Assembly (NCBI GenBank): GCA_012295275.1
Contig: CM022673.1
Span: forward strand, 27,297,261 to 27,361,260
Length of the DNA stretch: 64,000 nucleotides
Direction: 5' to 3'
DNA from: Chrysomallon squamiferum
Lineage: Eukaryota > Mollusca > Gastropoda > Neomphalida > Peltospiridae
The translations under genes and the position numbers were made by a program. This document shows positions 22,033 through 36,326 of the stretch, piece by piece. Below the pieces are notes generated by a model. The model saw nothing but the letters and a program-made list of their open reading frames with translations. It was not told where the DNA came from and made no database searches. Position 1 is the stretch's first letter, and each line of letters opens with the position of its first letter.

Positions 22033-25000
22033 TTAGACGATTATTTGATCGACAGAAATCACATGTTTCTTCACTGACTCGAGTCCGTTGACTACCGGTG
22101 CAGTGAGATTTACGACTCCCCACACTGAAGAGTTGGTTGTCGTGGAGATTGAAAGACTCGTAAGAACAGCCCCTTCTTCTGCTAGTCCAGCTTTAAAAAA
22201 AAAAAAAAAAAGATGAATGAGTAAATGAATGAATGAATGAATAAATAAATAAATAAATAAATGAATGAATGAATAATAGTAAGAAAAAGAACAACAACAG
22301 CAACAACAATAAAAATAATAATGAAAATTCAAAGTGTATTTTATTTTTTGCATGCAGTATTAATTATTTAAAATACTTCATTATATTTAAGTAATATTTA
22401 CATTTTATCATCTTGTAACATTTCATAATTTTAATTCAGTTTTATTCTGAAGCTATTATTTCATAACTACAATACTGGTACAACTACTTAACATTTGTAG
22501 AAATACCCAGCTACTATAAATCCACACAGCAGCAAAGCTCATTAGAGTTATTTCCCTTGACAACATTCAGAAGAAATAAAAAATAATCACTTAACTGACA
22601 AATGTATACGATGCTTACACATCTGTATTTGTAGATTTATCTACATTTTCATAAATAATTCCACCTACAAACAAACGCATCTATTTTACCCTTTCACCCA
22701 TCCACTGTTTCACAGAATGTTATTTTATTAAAAATTAAAATGTGCGACTCACCACAAACTAAAGGCACTATTTTAGAAATCTCGTTAGCTGCCTTGAAGA
22801 TGAGCAGTGGTCCATTAAGGACAGGAGGCACTGAGAATGTTGTCCCCTGAACCTGTACCAAGACCGGCAGTGACCCAGTCACTGACCCACAGAACTGCCA
22901 ACTGTCCTGTGTATTTTCCACCTTAACGATGACAGCATCACTGCAAGGAACACTCACCTCGTCATCATGTGTTACATCAATCTGGAGATGGAGAAAGTGA
23001 GAACATCTTTAAGAAGTCTTTTTTAATTATGAATTTAATATCTTTGTCAATTATATGTGGATGCCCTGCAATTAATAATGTCAGAAATTTTTGTTTTTTA
23101 ATTAGCAGTGGTTACCCTTCCGTTCATCGGTTTTCTTTACAAAATATGTTAAGAAATGTAAAATGTCTGTGGAAAATACCTGAATATTTTCAAGTCAACA
23201 GCTACTGTCAAAATATGAGTTAATAATCAAGTCACACCTTGGATAGCTGCTGCTGTTTTGAAACATTAAATTGTTCTTTTAAAAATATACCATTCCAAAC
23301 AAATGTTCTTTTAACTAGTTTTGCATGATTATACATTATAAACCTAAGTTAAAATTAAACTGAATCACAAGTATCAATCTTATTATTTGTTTATTTTTTT
23401 TATCTTTATTTTAGGCCATATTAGTAGAGACAGCAGTGATAAAAAAAATAAAAATGTAAAAAGTAAACAAATAAAATAAATAAATAATAAAACCAGTTAC
23501 TTCAATTTTGGCTTCCTTGGCCAGCATTGGTGCATTGACGAGGTTGAGAGTGACTCTGTCACCTGAGTCTGAACGCTGTCGCATGTAACCAGCCAGGAAC
23601 GAAGCATTCAGGTACAACTTGCTGTCCTTCAACCCGACACCTGAAACAAAACCAGTTTTAACTTAAAGATACACCAACAGAAATCACTGGCTATAAACTG
23701 CAACTTACAATTTGTGAAATTAAAAATAAAACAAATAAGCTAAAAAGACAGTATTTGTACAAGAACAGATTTATTCTTAATTGTAAGGGTATAACCATCA
23801 TTGTGATATCAGTAAGATTCCAGATAAACTGAGCAATATCACAGAAAATAATTCATGGTTTATTAATTTAAAAAAAAAAAAAAAAACAAACATTGCATGT
23901 AAATATTTTTTGGTTGCAAGCATGAAAAGTCAAGCTATAGGTAGAAATGGTTTTTTTAACCAATAAAATATATTTTAACTGTGAAGTCATCCAACTCAAT
24001 CTGCAAAAGTCTGTCGTTAAAAGATTACAGTTGTAAATGTAACACAACTGCCTGCAAATTCTTACCCTTGCTGGTGATGTGGATTTTTGGATCAGAATTA
24101 CTTCCCTTGCACACAAGAGCGGCGGTCAGTGTACCCAGGGCCTGGGCCAGTTTCACCCATGGACGGACATCTGGACAGAGGGTATTTCTCAGAGCACTGG
24201 CATTTATCTGTGATTGGAAAGTATCGTAATTAGTTGTTTAATCAGAGAACAAAAACAATACATGTAGAAGTAGTAGTAGAAATAGTAGTAACAGTGATAA
24301 AAGTCATGTTTGCAGAATAGCAGTAGCAGTAGTAGCAGTAGTAGTAGTAGTAGCAGTAGTAGTGGTAGTGGTAGTTGTTGTTGTAGTAGTTGTAGTAGTT
24401 TGTGTTAGTAGTAGTAGCAGCAGCAGCAGCAGTAGTAGTAGAAATGGGTGGATATAAGAGTTGTGAAAATGGTGTGGTAGTTGTAGTTGGAATAGTAGTG
24501 GTAAAGGTTTTAACAGAAGTAATAACTGTAGCAGCAGTAGCAATTATAATAATAAATATTAGCTTAGACCACTTTGTGACTGACATTTTAAAATATTTAT
24601 TATTTATTACTCATCACTAAAATCAGATTAATGATAGACTTAAGTCATTTAAATGATCTACCACAATTAATAAAACCTGTCTGTTCGTGATCTGTTCCCA
24701 AATATCTAGGACTGGAGCTAGGATTATGACAACAGAAGGCTCAGTTTTCTAAATAATACGAGTTTCATTATGGACAAAAAAAAAATCACTCACTGCACCA
24801 AATAAACTTCTGCCCTGCACAACATCGACGAACTGCTGAGCAATTTCTTCAGCCACTCTACTCTGGGCCTCCACAGTACTGGCCCCTAGATGAGGCGTGG
24901 CTATCACCAGGGGGTGCTTCACTAGTGTGTAGTCAGTAGGAGGCTCCTGAACAAAGAAAGGTGTAGATCAAAATTAGCAAAGAAATGTGTAGATCAAAAT

Positions 25001-26244
25001 GAATAAAGAAATGTGTAGATCAAAATGAACAAAGAAAGGTGTGATAAAATGTAGATCAAAATGAACAAAGAAATGTGAAGATCAAAATCAAAATGAACAA
25101 TGAAATGATCAAAATGAACAAAAAGATCAAAATGAACAATGATCAAAATGAACAAAGAAACAGTGATCAAAATATTTATTTAATGGCAACTCTTGTACAT
25201 TTTAGTAAGAATTGTTATTAGATTCTGAATATGTATTTATTTTATAATGGTAACATGACACAAAATATTTGCTGACATTGCACAGACTGATTTTGGCAGT
25301 GAGTAGCAGTTGATCTGGTATGAAAGTTTTTAACTTGTTAACTATATAAGTTTCTTATATAACAGGCAAATCAGCATTCTTTGATAAAACAGTTATGAAA
25401 TAATAAGAGAATTTAGAGTAATGTTTTTAATTTTGTTATTATATGTTTTTATTATAAAATTTAATATAAATAAATATAAAATAAAATAAAAATAAATTAC
25501 GAAATTTAAATTTAACTAAAATTAAATTCAATATAACTATTGAATATAAAAAAAAAAAAAAAATAATAAAAAAAGTCTACATATTCTACTGTTTATTTCA
25601 AAAAAAAAAAAAAAAGGTTTGTATAAACATAATTAATGTTGTGTACACTGACATGTGATGTCCTACCTCTACAAAAACATCCAGTCCTGCTCCTTTGCAC
25701 TGCCCAGATTCCAGAGCTTTGAGAAGAGCTGTTTCATCAATGATTCCGCCTCTCGCACAGTTAATCACGCGAACCCCTCTCTTACAGGCAGCAAAAACAG
25801 CATCGTTTATCAGATCTGTCAATGACATAGTACTCACATTTTCATTCTAACTTGACATAATGGAAAATGTCTACTTTAAAAAGAACACTTTTTCTTATCA
25901 CCAGATATTAGATTTCATCTCTTTCAATGATATTTTGATTCTAATGTGACAATATGGAAAATGTCTAGTATCCATGGTTACAGGAAGAAATATCAATATT
26001 ACTCTTATCTTCAGTAACAGTTCACATTTTACTTACCTTTGGCAAGTACAAAAATGTAACAGACTGCATTTAAATATGTTTTGATGGCATAAACAAATGG
26101 ATTATAATCATAATTGTTTTGAAAATAAAAAACATTTTTGCTTTGTTTTTAGGCATCAGTTTTTTCAGAACCAGTTTAGATTTACAATAAAAGATAAAAG
26201 AGGATAATATTTTCCTTTTTAATGAGATATTTAAAACACAGATT

Positions 26245-26278
<34 letters not shown>

Positions 26279-29200
26279 AAACAAATCTTGGTAAAGTGAC
26301 AATATGGGAACTTTGCTAAGAAGAATTTTCCAGGGTTTTTTCCATTCAATGTTACAATGTTTTTAATAAATTCAGCATGAGTCATCTAACTAAAATGGTA
26401 AACCAAATATACGAGTTAATTAAAAAAAATATATAAACGGAAAGTGTGCCTGTCGTAGATGTGCTTCAAAACAGTTCGCTCTGATTAGTGTGTTAATTTT
26501 TTTTTTTTTCCATTTCCACTTCCATTCAGAATGTGTAAAATTCTACTCACGCTTAGTTTGGGGAATCAGTGGCGTGTGAACAGTTATGTAGTCTGCTTGT
26601 TTCCAGATCTCCTCAAGAGGAAGCCACTCTGTGTTGAAAGTTGCACTAACATCACCACCAATAATAGGATCAAAACCAATAGTCTAAATTAAAATTGAAA
26701 AGATATTTTACTGAAAAAAACAACAACTACATGACAAATCATTAAGAAAATAAATTTTATATTTCAGATAATGAAAGACAACTGTTATACATTGACATTT
26801 CAGCCGTTATTAAGTTTTAAGGTAGTTTAGTGTATATCGTAACATGTAATATCATCTATGATCCTTCTTGTCTATTATTAAACATTTTATGTTCAAGACC
26901 AAATTGTAGCAGAATTAGAATTATGTATTTAATTTAAATGAAATTAAACTCTAGTGCATTTGTTAAAATAAGAAAAATGAATTGATTAATGAACAACAAC
27001 AACATTAATAATTATAATAATAAATAAAATAATAAAAATGTATTATAATAATAATAACAAATAAATAAAAAAATAAATAATACTACTTGTCAGATAATTA
27101 TTCTATAACATTTTCATTTACATGTCAACTCATAATTTTACCTTCATTCCAAAAGACTGCATTCTAACGGCCACCTCCCTGCCAATTCGTCCAAGACCGA
27201 TGATAGCAAGAGTTTTCCCATAAAGCTCCGAGCCCATGAACTGTTTCCTGTCCCATTTCCCAGCCTTCATAGACTGAGCTGCCAAACCTAGCTGCCTAAA
27301 ACATGCACAGTAAATGGAATTAAGATTTTCAGAAACATATTACAATACAGTGATAAAAATGTTATCTACAAAAAGAAATTAAAATTATTTCTTGAAATTT
27401 CGTCAGTGTTAAATCAAATAAAAGATTATAAAAAATTTATCTGAAAAGTCTTTGGAATGTCCATTTGGTTTATTCTTGTTTATTAACAGAAATTTCATTT
27501 TTGTTTGATTTTTAGATTCTTCAAAACAAATAAATGTTTTAATAATAAATAAATAAATAAATAAATAAATAACAATAATAATAAATAAATACATAAACAA
27601 ATCAGTCAATCAATCAATCAAAAAAAATGTATATAAAAAAAATATATATATATATATATATAAATAAATTTATGCAAGCCTACTTTCTAGACAACACATT
27701 CCTATTTAACAAACAGCCTCACCTTGACAAGCTGACTATCAATGTACAGGTATGTTCTGCAGCACTGAGTGTATTTCCTCCTGGTGTGCTACAACAGTAA
27801 TCAAAAAACTATTATAAACACACATACACACAGACACATACATTTTAATAACATACCATTAATACAGGGAAATAAATTTTTAAAAAGCACTCTGAAACAT
27901 TGCTTAGTATTATCCATTATTGTTCATCATCCAAAACTGGAAAAAAGTTTTTAAACCCACCTTTATTTTACTTTATTAGTAGTATTTATATTAATTTTAA
28001 TATGCATCATTTAATATACATTTGGTTTAATATGTGTTTATTACAAATTATATTACACATTTGTCCAACCAGAATATATATATATTTTTTTTAAATGTAG
28101 CCTATTTATAGCCTGTTACTGTGGAGATAACCAGTATCTTTATTACAGAAACAAATGTTCATTGAAGGTACAAGCTTATCTTACTGGGCACACTAGAGTT
28201 TGTTTATTCATGTTTTAGCAAACACTGAACAAACTCTAATGCACTGAATGACGTAATATAATAAATTCTGCTTAGGATCAAATGCAAACTGAGGCATATC
28301 TTGTTTATGTAACCTATGAACACACAATCAATAAATACCCTTCCCCACCACACAATATTTGGCCTTAAACAACATTATATGTGCGTGACAAATGGATAAT
28401 TATATAATTCATTAAACAAATTTGCCAATTACCTATTGTAGCATGTGATTCAATACAGCTGTGAGCTATAAAACAACTGGATGTTAAAGGCAAACAAATC
28501 TGATGAGCAATGAAAAATAAAAAAATGTTCTCTGCCTCTGAACATGTTGTAATATTAGAAGGTCATCCTACACTGTTTTTTTTTGGTTTACACACAAACA
28601 CACACACACATATATATACATACACACACATACATGTACACATACACAAACACACACACACACATGAAATAAGATAAAACCTACTACACTCAAACCATGT
28701 ACAAAGTATTTTTTTTTTCAACATAACCCAACAGAGCTTTAAGAAAAACCTTTTAAATCTAGAATCACCTATCAGAAATAAATATTGTTTATATATTTAT
28801 TTATTTATTTACATGTGTATTTTACTAACTTCATCACAATGATGCCTTTTCTTGTTGCTGCATCACAGTCTATGTTGTCCACCCCTGTTCCTGCTCTTCC
28901 TATTATCTTCAAGTTGGTTGCAGCGTCTATGATTTCTGTCGTCACTTTTGTTGCTGACCTCACAATCAGGCCATCGTAAGTCTATAACATCAAAATATAT
29001 AAAAACAAAACTGTGCAGATAAATTATCAAGTTACCATTGCAGTTCTGTTAGTTCTTTTCTGTAGGCATTTTTAGTGTTTGTTATTAAATAAAACTCAAC
29101 TTGCAAGATTTATTTAATGATAAAATTTTATTCTACTGTTGTACAGCATCATACATCTGGCTATAAATTGTATACTTGTATACATTAGTACATTGGTGTT

Positions 29201-29540
29201 TTCCATTTTATTTGCCTATGCAAGCTGTGTGATATATATCAATATTACTATAATGATAAAAACTATCAGTATATAAATTACTCGTCAGTATTCTCTTTCA
29301 GTATTTAAACATGGTGTGCACAGACTAGATTTAAATGAATTCTTATGAACAAATATATCAAGAAAGGTACGAAAAAAAAAACAACAGTCAAAGTAATGTG
29401 ACAGATAGTGATATCTGGAAATAAATGTAAAAATTAATGTATGCAAATTGAGTGCCCGTCTATTGATTATTCATGAATTCTGACATGGTTTATGAGTGAA
29501 TATAGACCCATGCAAGATCTTGTGTGTGTGTGAGTGTGAA

Positions 29541-29572
<32 letters not shown>

Positions 29573-30953
29573 AGTGTGGGTGTGTGTGACATGCACATTT
29601 GTACACTGGCTCATTCAAGTCATTGCATGAGAGAATAATAACCTCCAAATGCATGTTTATGATTATTTGATGTCTTCTGAATAATCCCTGAAGAACAAAA
29701 CAAACTAATAAAGCATTCTCAAATATTTTTATTTTCAACTTTTTCTTCATTGTTTTCCGTCTGGTCACTGTAGCTGAAACAAGTGACCAGTGACCAGTCA
29801 TCTTGGACAGAAGATATAATTCAGATAACAAACTGACTTTGGATCTTGTCTGCAGTTTGTACAAATACTGTCTGGCAGACTTGAATTTTTAAAACTAGAA
29901 TTCCAGTGGTTCGATATCTTAATTCTCTTGGTAAATCAGATTGAGAAATTGATAAAGATACAGATTTATTTTATTAATAAATACAGAATGCTTAAACTGT
30001 CATGGCAAAATTTATAAAAATAATAATAATAATAAATAAAATGAAAAACAAAAAAATTTAAAGTAAAATTTTAATTCCCCCCCCCAATCCGTTGGTATCA
30101 ACTGAATATATTATAATTTATATATATAATATTAAAGTCACAAATTCCATAACAGTAATATATACATTAAAAATATTTTAAACTGGGTCACCACGAGTTT
30201 AAATGAATATTAAGAAAAACAATAATAAAAAAAAAATAATAAATGCATGAAGTCCTTAGTCACGTTTCATAGCTAAATATAGTAATAACTAAATAAGTAA
30301 ATGATATTTTATTCATCCACATATTTCTAACTGGAACAACTTAGCTCTAACAAGTTCATTTGAAGTTCAAGGAAACATATTTCATAACAAGTAATGCTGT
30401 TACATCATCAAAACACTGCGATTAAAAGCCACTGTAAATAATGAAAAAATCAGCTGATGCAAAAACAATATCTAGGCCAAACTGACCCAGATGACTCGCC
30501 ATTTTAATACACACGTAACTGCTAGGCAAACAACTATGTACAATTATGAACTGTAAATCATGAACCGAATTAGAGTTTCCCACAATCAGATAGAGATTTT
30601 ATATTCCTTTTCTCTATTTATTTACTTATTGATTTATTTATACATTTATTTATGCTAATTGAACTGCTTTCTGAATTATCTTAAAAAACAAATAATAATA
30701 ATATTTATTTAAAGTCACTGATTCTTTTTATGTATTAAACTTATTAAAAAAAAAAAAAAAAAAAGTTGTTCTTCAGCTGTTATATTTTAAAGATACAGAA
30801 TTAATTAAAGTGAAATATACAAGAATATTTTTACATAATCTTTTTTAAGCTAAATAGAAACACATGGGATATTCTGTGCGCTACTCAGATAGCAACGTAA
30901 GAACATTTTACAGGGCAAGTGTTTTCATAACAAGCCTGATTATTGCATCATCA

Positions 30954-31020
<67 letters not shown>

Positions 31021-31671
31021 AATAATAATAAATAAATAAATACAGTAAAATAAAATAAAATAAAATAAAATAAAAGAATATAATAAACGATTGAAAACAA
31101 GAGTGACATGTGCCTCATGTAGAACTGAACATGTAGCCTACTGATCCTGGCATCAACACGAACTACAGTATTCTTACACCAAATTTAAATAATATAACTG
31201 AATGTATCAGGCAACAAGTAATATATATGGTAAACATATAAGAAAGCATAATATAATAATAATCTTATGTAACAATTTAGACTAATATTATTTCTTTTTT
31301 CTTTTTCTTTCTTTTTTTTTTAAAGAAGAACAACAAGAAAAAAATAGTTACTATATAAATTACATTTGACAAAGCAATCTAAATGTCACTAAAGTTTTAT
31401 CTTCGATTTTTTTAGTCAGATTAATTTTAATATTATATTTTTCCAAATTATTATTTCAAATTATTTTTAATAACGTTTTAGAAAGTAGCATCGACGTGAA
31501 ACGAAGCGTGATGCACGTTGTTTTCATTTTACTTACCGGTATTTCAGAAATCAATTGCTCTTTTGTGAGCTTTGTTTTCTTCACAACCTCAATGCCATTA
31601 TTTTGCAAAATTTCTATACATTTTGGATCAATGTCATCACTGATTAAAACTTTTTTCAGTGAAAAAACCAT
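22033..31671 (-). CDS. PHGDH: D-3-phosphoglycerate dehydrogenase
   Basis: PHGDH catalyses the first step of the phosphorylated serine pathway: NAD-dependent oxidation of 3-phosphoglycerate to 3-phosphohydroxypyruvate in the cytosol. Eleven exons on the minus strand: 31671-31537, 28981-28830, 27788-27723, 27295-27142, 26683-26551, 25815-25667, 24946-24794, 24207-24066, 23640-23501, 22981-22753 and 22190-22033 (stop TAA). All junctions are GT-AG and keep frame; the total is 1611 bases, 536 aa, against 533 in human as I recall. The N-terminus reads [16 protein letters not shown]. Visible features are GRAGTGVDN, the Rossmann GLGRIG (151-156), and the catalytic triad Arg235 (NCARGG), Glu264 (VEEPP) and His282 (TPHLGAS). 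The C-terminal third (exons 8-11) corresponds to the regulatory domains of the long PHGDH form and is much less conserved. The frame is intact throughout. It lies head to head with GTF3C4. Confidence 0.96.
24267..24440. repeat. AGT/AGC trinucleotide array in PHGDH intron 7
   Basis: An interrupted array of AGT, AGC and GTT triplets lies about 60 bases upstream of the exon 8 acceptor on the gene strand. Frames of poly-Leu, poly-Thr and poly-Val across it are artefacts. Confidence 0.8.
24950..25173. repeat. 26-base minisatellite abutting the PHGDH exon 7 acceptor
   Basis: A degenerate tandem repeat of a 26-base unit (AGATCAAAATGAACAAAG core; spacing between the first cores is exactly 26) begins inside the polypyrimidine tract of exon 7 and decays with distance from it. 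On the gene strand the unit ends TTTCTTTGTTCAT, while the real acceptor reads TTTCTTTGTTCAG. Confidence 0.75.
26247..26276. repeat. Poly-A run in PHGDH intron 5
   Basis: An uninterrupted run of about 30 A (poly-T on the gene strand). Confidence 0.9.
30954..31075. repeat. AAC array with AAT/AAAT tail in PHGDH intron 1
   Basis: More than 20 AAC units (30954-31018) are followed by AAT, AAAT and AAAAT units. Intron 1 (28982-31536) also holds a GT run (about 29521-29589) and a poly-A (about 30745-30763). Confidence 0.85.
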
Positions 31672-31763
31672 GATGACAGTTCAAAAAGACCGCTGGATAT
31701 TTCTCCGTATATACACTTGTCAAGGAAAGGAAACCGAAGGGGATGATCAACAAGTTGCCATCG

Positions 31764-31771
31764 CTTATATA
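31764..31771 (-). promoter_or_regulatory. PHGDH: TATA box of PHGDH
   Basis: TATATAAG on the minus strand lies 93-100 bases upstream of the PHGDH start codon, in a locally GC-richer patch. That would place initiation near 31735 and give a leader of about 65 bases. The motif is seen; promoter function is inferred. Confidence 0.5.
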
Positions 31772-32772
31772 TGAGCGCGGAAGGTTTTGTACCAGCGGTA
31801 ATTTGGTTGAAAAATGTCTTTAGATCTCCCATTTAGGCTAGAATTTAGCTAAAAATTAAGGCTGACTAAAATAAAGAGTACAATTAACAAACGTAGCATA
31901 TACTGTAATAACAAAAGCAAACAAAATGTTTGAGATATTTGAAGAAAAAAAACGGGGGCGGAGAAAGGCGGACCTAGAGGCATAGGGTAGTAATTTTCCC
32001 CGATGCTAATTAATCAAATTATTACTTAGATTAAAACTGATAATAAGAAAACAATAAATATAAAATTTTAATTGAAATACAACAAGTATTTAAATGTTCA
32101 ACAAAATCAAAAAGATTAAATTACCCATCCCTGGTAATTTTAGGAATGACCCTAGACATACGCCACTTTGATGACGGAAAATTCCGATTTGCATGAACGA
32201 CATTTTTTTATTGTTGTCGTTCCAAACGTTCTAAGTTACCATGGAGGTAAACAGTAACAACACTGATTATTTCTTCTTGTTTCGATGTTATTGATAGATA
32301 TAAATTTCTATGAAAATACAAATCTCTCTCTCACGAAACACACACACACACACACATACATACACTCAAATTTACAAACATATTTACAGTTGCAGATGAT
32401 TATGATTTGCAGTAACGTAACCCGTTTCAATTGTTTTTTTCTAAAATAAAATTGTTGCATTTAATATAAGTTAAAACTAACAATAAGCAACAGCTTGACA
32501 AATTTTGCCATTAATTTACTAACTGAAATTATACCTATATTAATGTTTCAAAGAGTTTTTTAACAGTATACTTTACGAAATTTTCAAAATCAGAATAAAA
32601 CGTCTAGTATAATTTATTTCCGAAGTATCTCTGATAATATCATATAGGCCTATTTGGCTATTAGTGTACTTAGCAATATGCAGCACTAATAATTTATTTA
32701 TATTCCGATATTACATTTGGAAAACAAATAAAAAGGGAGAGAAAAATTTAAATGGCTCCCTTTTATTCGATT

Positions 32773-32824
<52 letters not shown>

Positions 32825-32841
32825 ATGCCTATTAATCTACT

Positions 32842-33025
32842 TTAGATTAGGAAATAATCGTATTTATTTTTAAATGCTTGTTAAAATTTGTCGATCTTTA
32901 TTTATTTATTTAAACAAATAATATTAGTCTAATTTAGATTTGAAAATAATCGTATTTATTTTTAAATGCTTGTTCAAAATTTTCTGTCTTTATTTATTTA
33001 TTTAAACAAATAATTATTCTAATAT
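32842..33025. repeat. 92-base tandem duplication
   Basis: Two adjacent copies share AAATAATCGTATTTATTTTT and TTTATTTAAACAAATAAT at an offset of 92 bases with a few substitutions. Confidence 0.7.
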
Positions 33026-33835
33026 TCTATTATTAAACTGAACTGGACTATGCTTATAATTAATGATTCTAAACTGTCTGGCAAACGCTGGGTCTGTGAC
33101 GTCTGCTTCTCTTCGTTTAATCCAACTGACGCGGCGATCCACGTTTGTCCGATGCGTGAATGAGAAAGCCCGCGCCTTGTTATAGGCGAGCGTGTTTGTA
33201 GTGTGTTTAATTTAGTAAAAAGAAGAAAAACAACCCAAATAAAGAAAGAAAGAAATTAATAATATAAATACTGCTAATGCTTACTCAGTTACTCTCTTAC
33301 TGTTTACTGATAATTTATAATCAAGGTCTGAAATGATAACAGAATGCATGACCATCAGAAAAATCGTAAATTTCCATTTGCAGAGAGAGTAAGCATGTCA
33401 AGGATGATTCGTGATTCTTTTCCGCGCATGGGGTCACGACAACAAAGGATGAAATAAAAACGAAAGGATTTAAAACAAAGTCGAATGTTCGATGTATGCA
33501 TCAAGGCTTTTTAATTAGCAAGTTTGATGGGGTTTATTTTATTATTATTTTATTGTAGTCCACCTCCAATATTTTTATTGTTTCTTCGTTCACTCCACAC
33601 ATACAAACAAATGAGAAATGTAATACAAATTCTGACATTCGAATTTATTTCGAGTAACAGATTTGTGGATGTCCGGGGTTCGGTGCACTGGGATTTAGTT
33701 ATTTTATATAACATAAGTAGAAATAGGTATATGTATATATTATAGTTAGGCCTACATTAAACGAATATCATATTGATCTCAATACTATTAAGGATATTTG
33801 TCGTTTTTATTGTTGTATGCTTCTTCTTCCTCTTA

Positions 33836-33909
<74 letters not shown>

Positions 33910-34355
33910 CTGGCTGATAGCAATTCAAGTTTATAATTAATTCCTTATAATCTAATTATAATAAAAATAGTTATGTCACATATATTTCCATCTTTTAGTT
34001 TTCATACACTTCATTAAATAAATAAATAAATAAATAATCAAGCATCACGTAATAATTAAATCAAGATAGTTACCATAAAATATATGTCGAAAACCGTAAC
34101 ATTAACAAGCACTGAAGCAGGTCTCATTAGCTATATGCTTATTATTAATTAAATATTAGTTAAAAGGCTAATAATATTTAACGCCTCTCTGTACACTTTC
34201 GGGTTTTCATCTAACATATTAACACTGAATTGCTGAGATGACACAGGTTCTAATACTGTGTAACCACGAATTTTCCATAATGAAAGGTTTCGAAATTAAG
34301 GATTTAATTACGAATTGACATTTGTTAGCTGGAGTAATCTCCCTTATACGATATT

Positions 34356-35515
34356 ATGGCGGGCACCTGTGCATTGTCGTTTTCTGATCCAGTGTCAGCA
34401 ATTTGCTGTTTATCTTGGTCAGAAGAAAACAAAATTGCATTATGTACAGACAACAGAATATATGTCATGGTATGCTTGTTTGAAAGTTATTAATGCAATG
34501 CATTTTCCCTTACTGAATCAGTGACACACAATTTAATGTTTATATTGCCATAATAAATTATAAATATTATATAAGAATATCAATATCAGTACACTGTCAG
34601 AATACCGTGTTTCGGCCTATTAATGAGAAATAGTATGCTTATCGTAACTGCTTGAATAGTTTATATAATGAATATGCAGGCTATTCAGTGCACAACCATG
34701 ATTATCTCTTTTTTTTTTTTTTTTTTTTTTTAAAATTTATTATTACTATTATTATTATAATTATTATTTCATTTTATTCATTTCCTTTTGTTTTTTTTTT
34801 TTTTTTTTTTTTTAATAATCTTGAGTTCAGGTACTGCAGGAAAAAAATAAATTGATATTATACCCTAATAATAATCATCATTTCAGGAATTACAGAACAA
34901 TCCTTACCAGTTTGATTCCACGTCACACTTTCATCATAGCTGTATAGAACCTCACCCCTCTATCAACAGACTGGTAAAAAATTTCAATGAAGAAACATTT
35001 ATGAAAAAACTTAATTTCGGTTAGTATGATGAAATGTTAAATAACTTAAAATAAAAAATAAAATACTAAATTTATTTATTTGTTTATTTATTAAACTTTA
35101 TATATATTTTTTTTTAAAGTAAAATTTATTAAAGAGTATATTATGCTTGTGTTTCAAGATTCTGATGTTTTATTTGCTCCTCATCAAGACTAGCACTTTA
35201 AAACATAAAATTATATTGCTTACACTTTACACAAAAGAATGGTACATAACTTAATAGTAACGGGATAGAGACTGTTACTAATTATTATTGTTATTTTTTT
35301 CTTCTTCTTTTTCTTTCACTTATGTCACAGTAAATAATTCCTGAAATTTCTTCATGACAAAGACAGAAAAAACATTTCTTATAAATTAATCTAACTTATA
35401 AATTAATCTTAAATGTATTCTTATTACTATTATTATTATAATTATTATCATTATACTATTATACTGTTATCATTATTATTGTTATTCTTACTACTATTAT
35501 GATTATTATTATTAC

Positions 35516-35549
<34 letters not shown>

Positions 35550-36022
35550 TTTATTATGAAATATAATTATGTAATTAAATTTTCAGATGAATTACAGGAG
35601 TTGAAGCTGGACCGTACAGTTTGTCCACGTGAAGACTGTGCTACCTCTTACAGAGGTTTTTCTTGTGCCCGCTGGTCATCTCTGGGGGGTGACATTTTTG
35701 ACAGGTACGGATTTATTTTTCATACATATTGCACTGTTATTCTTTTACCCAGTAAGCTGTTACTTACATTCATTTCAAATAAACGTTTTTGACTTAATAT
35801 AATAAAATATTCAAAATTAATTATTCACTTGTATTTATTTTTTATTTTTTCTCCCATTATTGTTTTATTTGTAGTTGTTTCACAAATTTGTGTAGTTAAG
35901 CTCTTTTTCATATGGTTCCTTAGATAATTTTCTGGCAGTCAGAATATTTTTTCAAAGAATTAATAAAAATAAAATTAACATATTCAAGCAGATGCAATAA
36001 TTTTTATTTTATTATTTTATAT

Positions 36023-36077
<55 letters not shown>

Positions 36078-36270
36078 TGTATTTCAGATGTCTTCTAGCT
36101 TGTCTTAGTCATGACCACAGACTTACTATACAGTATGCAGGATCCACCAAATGGCTAGTTGTAAGTCTAAATGTTTCCTAACTGAAACTATAACCAAACT
36201 AAAATATTTGAATTAATATGATTATTTAATGTACTTATCTAAAATCATAATAATAATAATAATGATTATT

Positions 36271-36326
<56 letters not shown>

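Larger units (their letters stand above)
31672..34355. other. Divergent intergenic region between PHGDH and GTF3C4
   Basis: It holds the PHGDH TATA box, a possible decayed MITE (about 31970-32172), an AAT array (32775-32822), a 92-base tandem duplication (32842-33025), a GC-richer patch (about 33080-33190, CGCGGCG and CCCGCGCC) and an ATT array (33836-33907). No coding sequence is recognised. Confidence 0.55.

Noticed and set aside
24242-24620. Thr/Leu/Val-rich open frames in PHGDH intron 7
   Set aside because: Produced by an AGT/AGC triplet array within an intron.
26566-26575. CAGTGGCGTG as a hAT element end
   Set aside because: It lies inside PHGDH exon 5 coding sequence (HTPLIP on the other strand).
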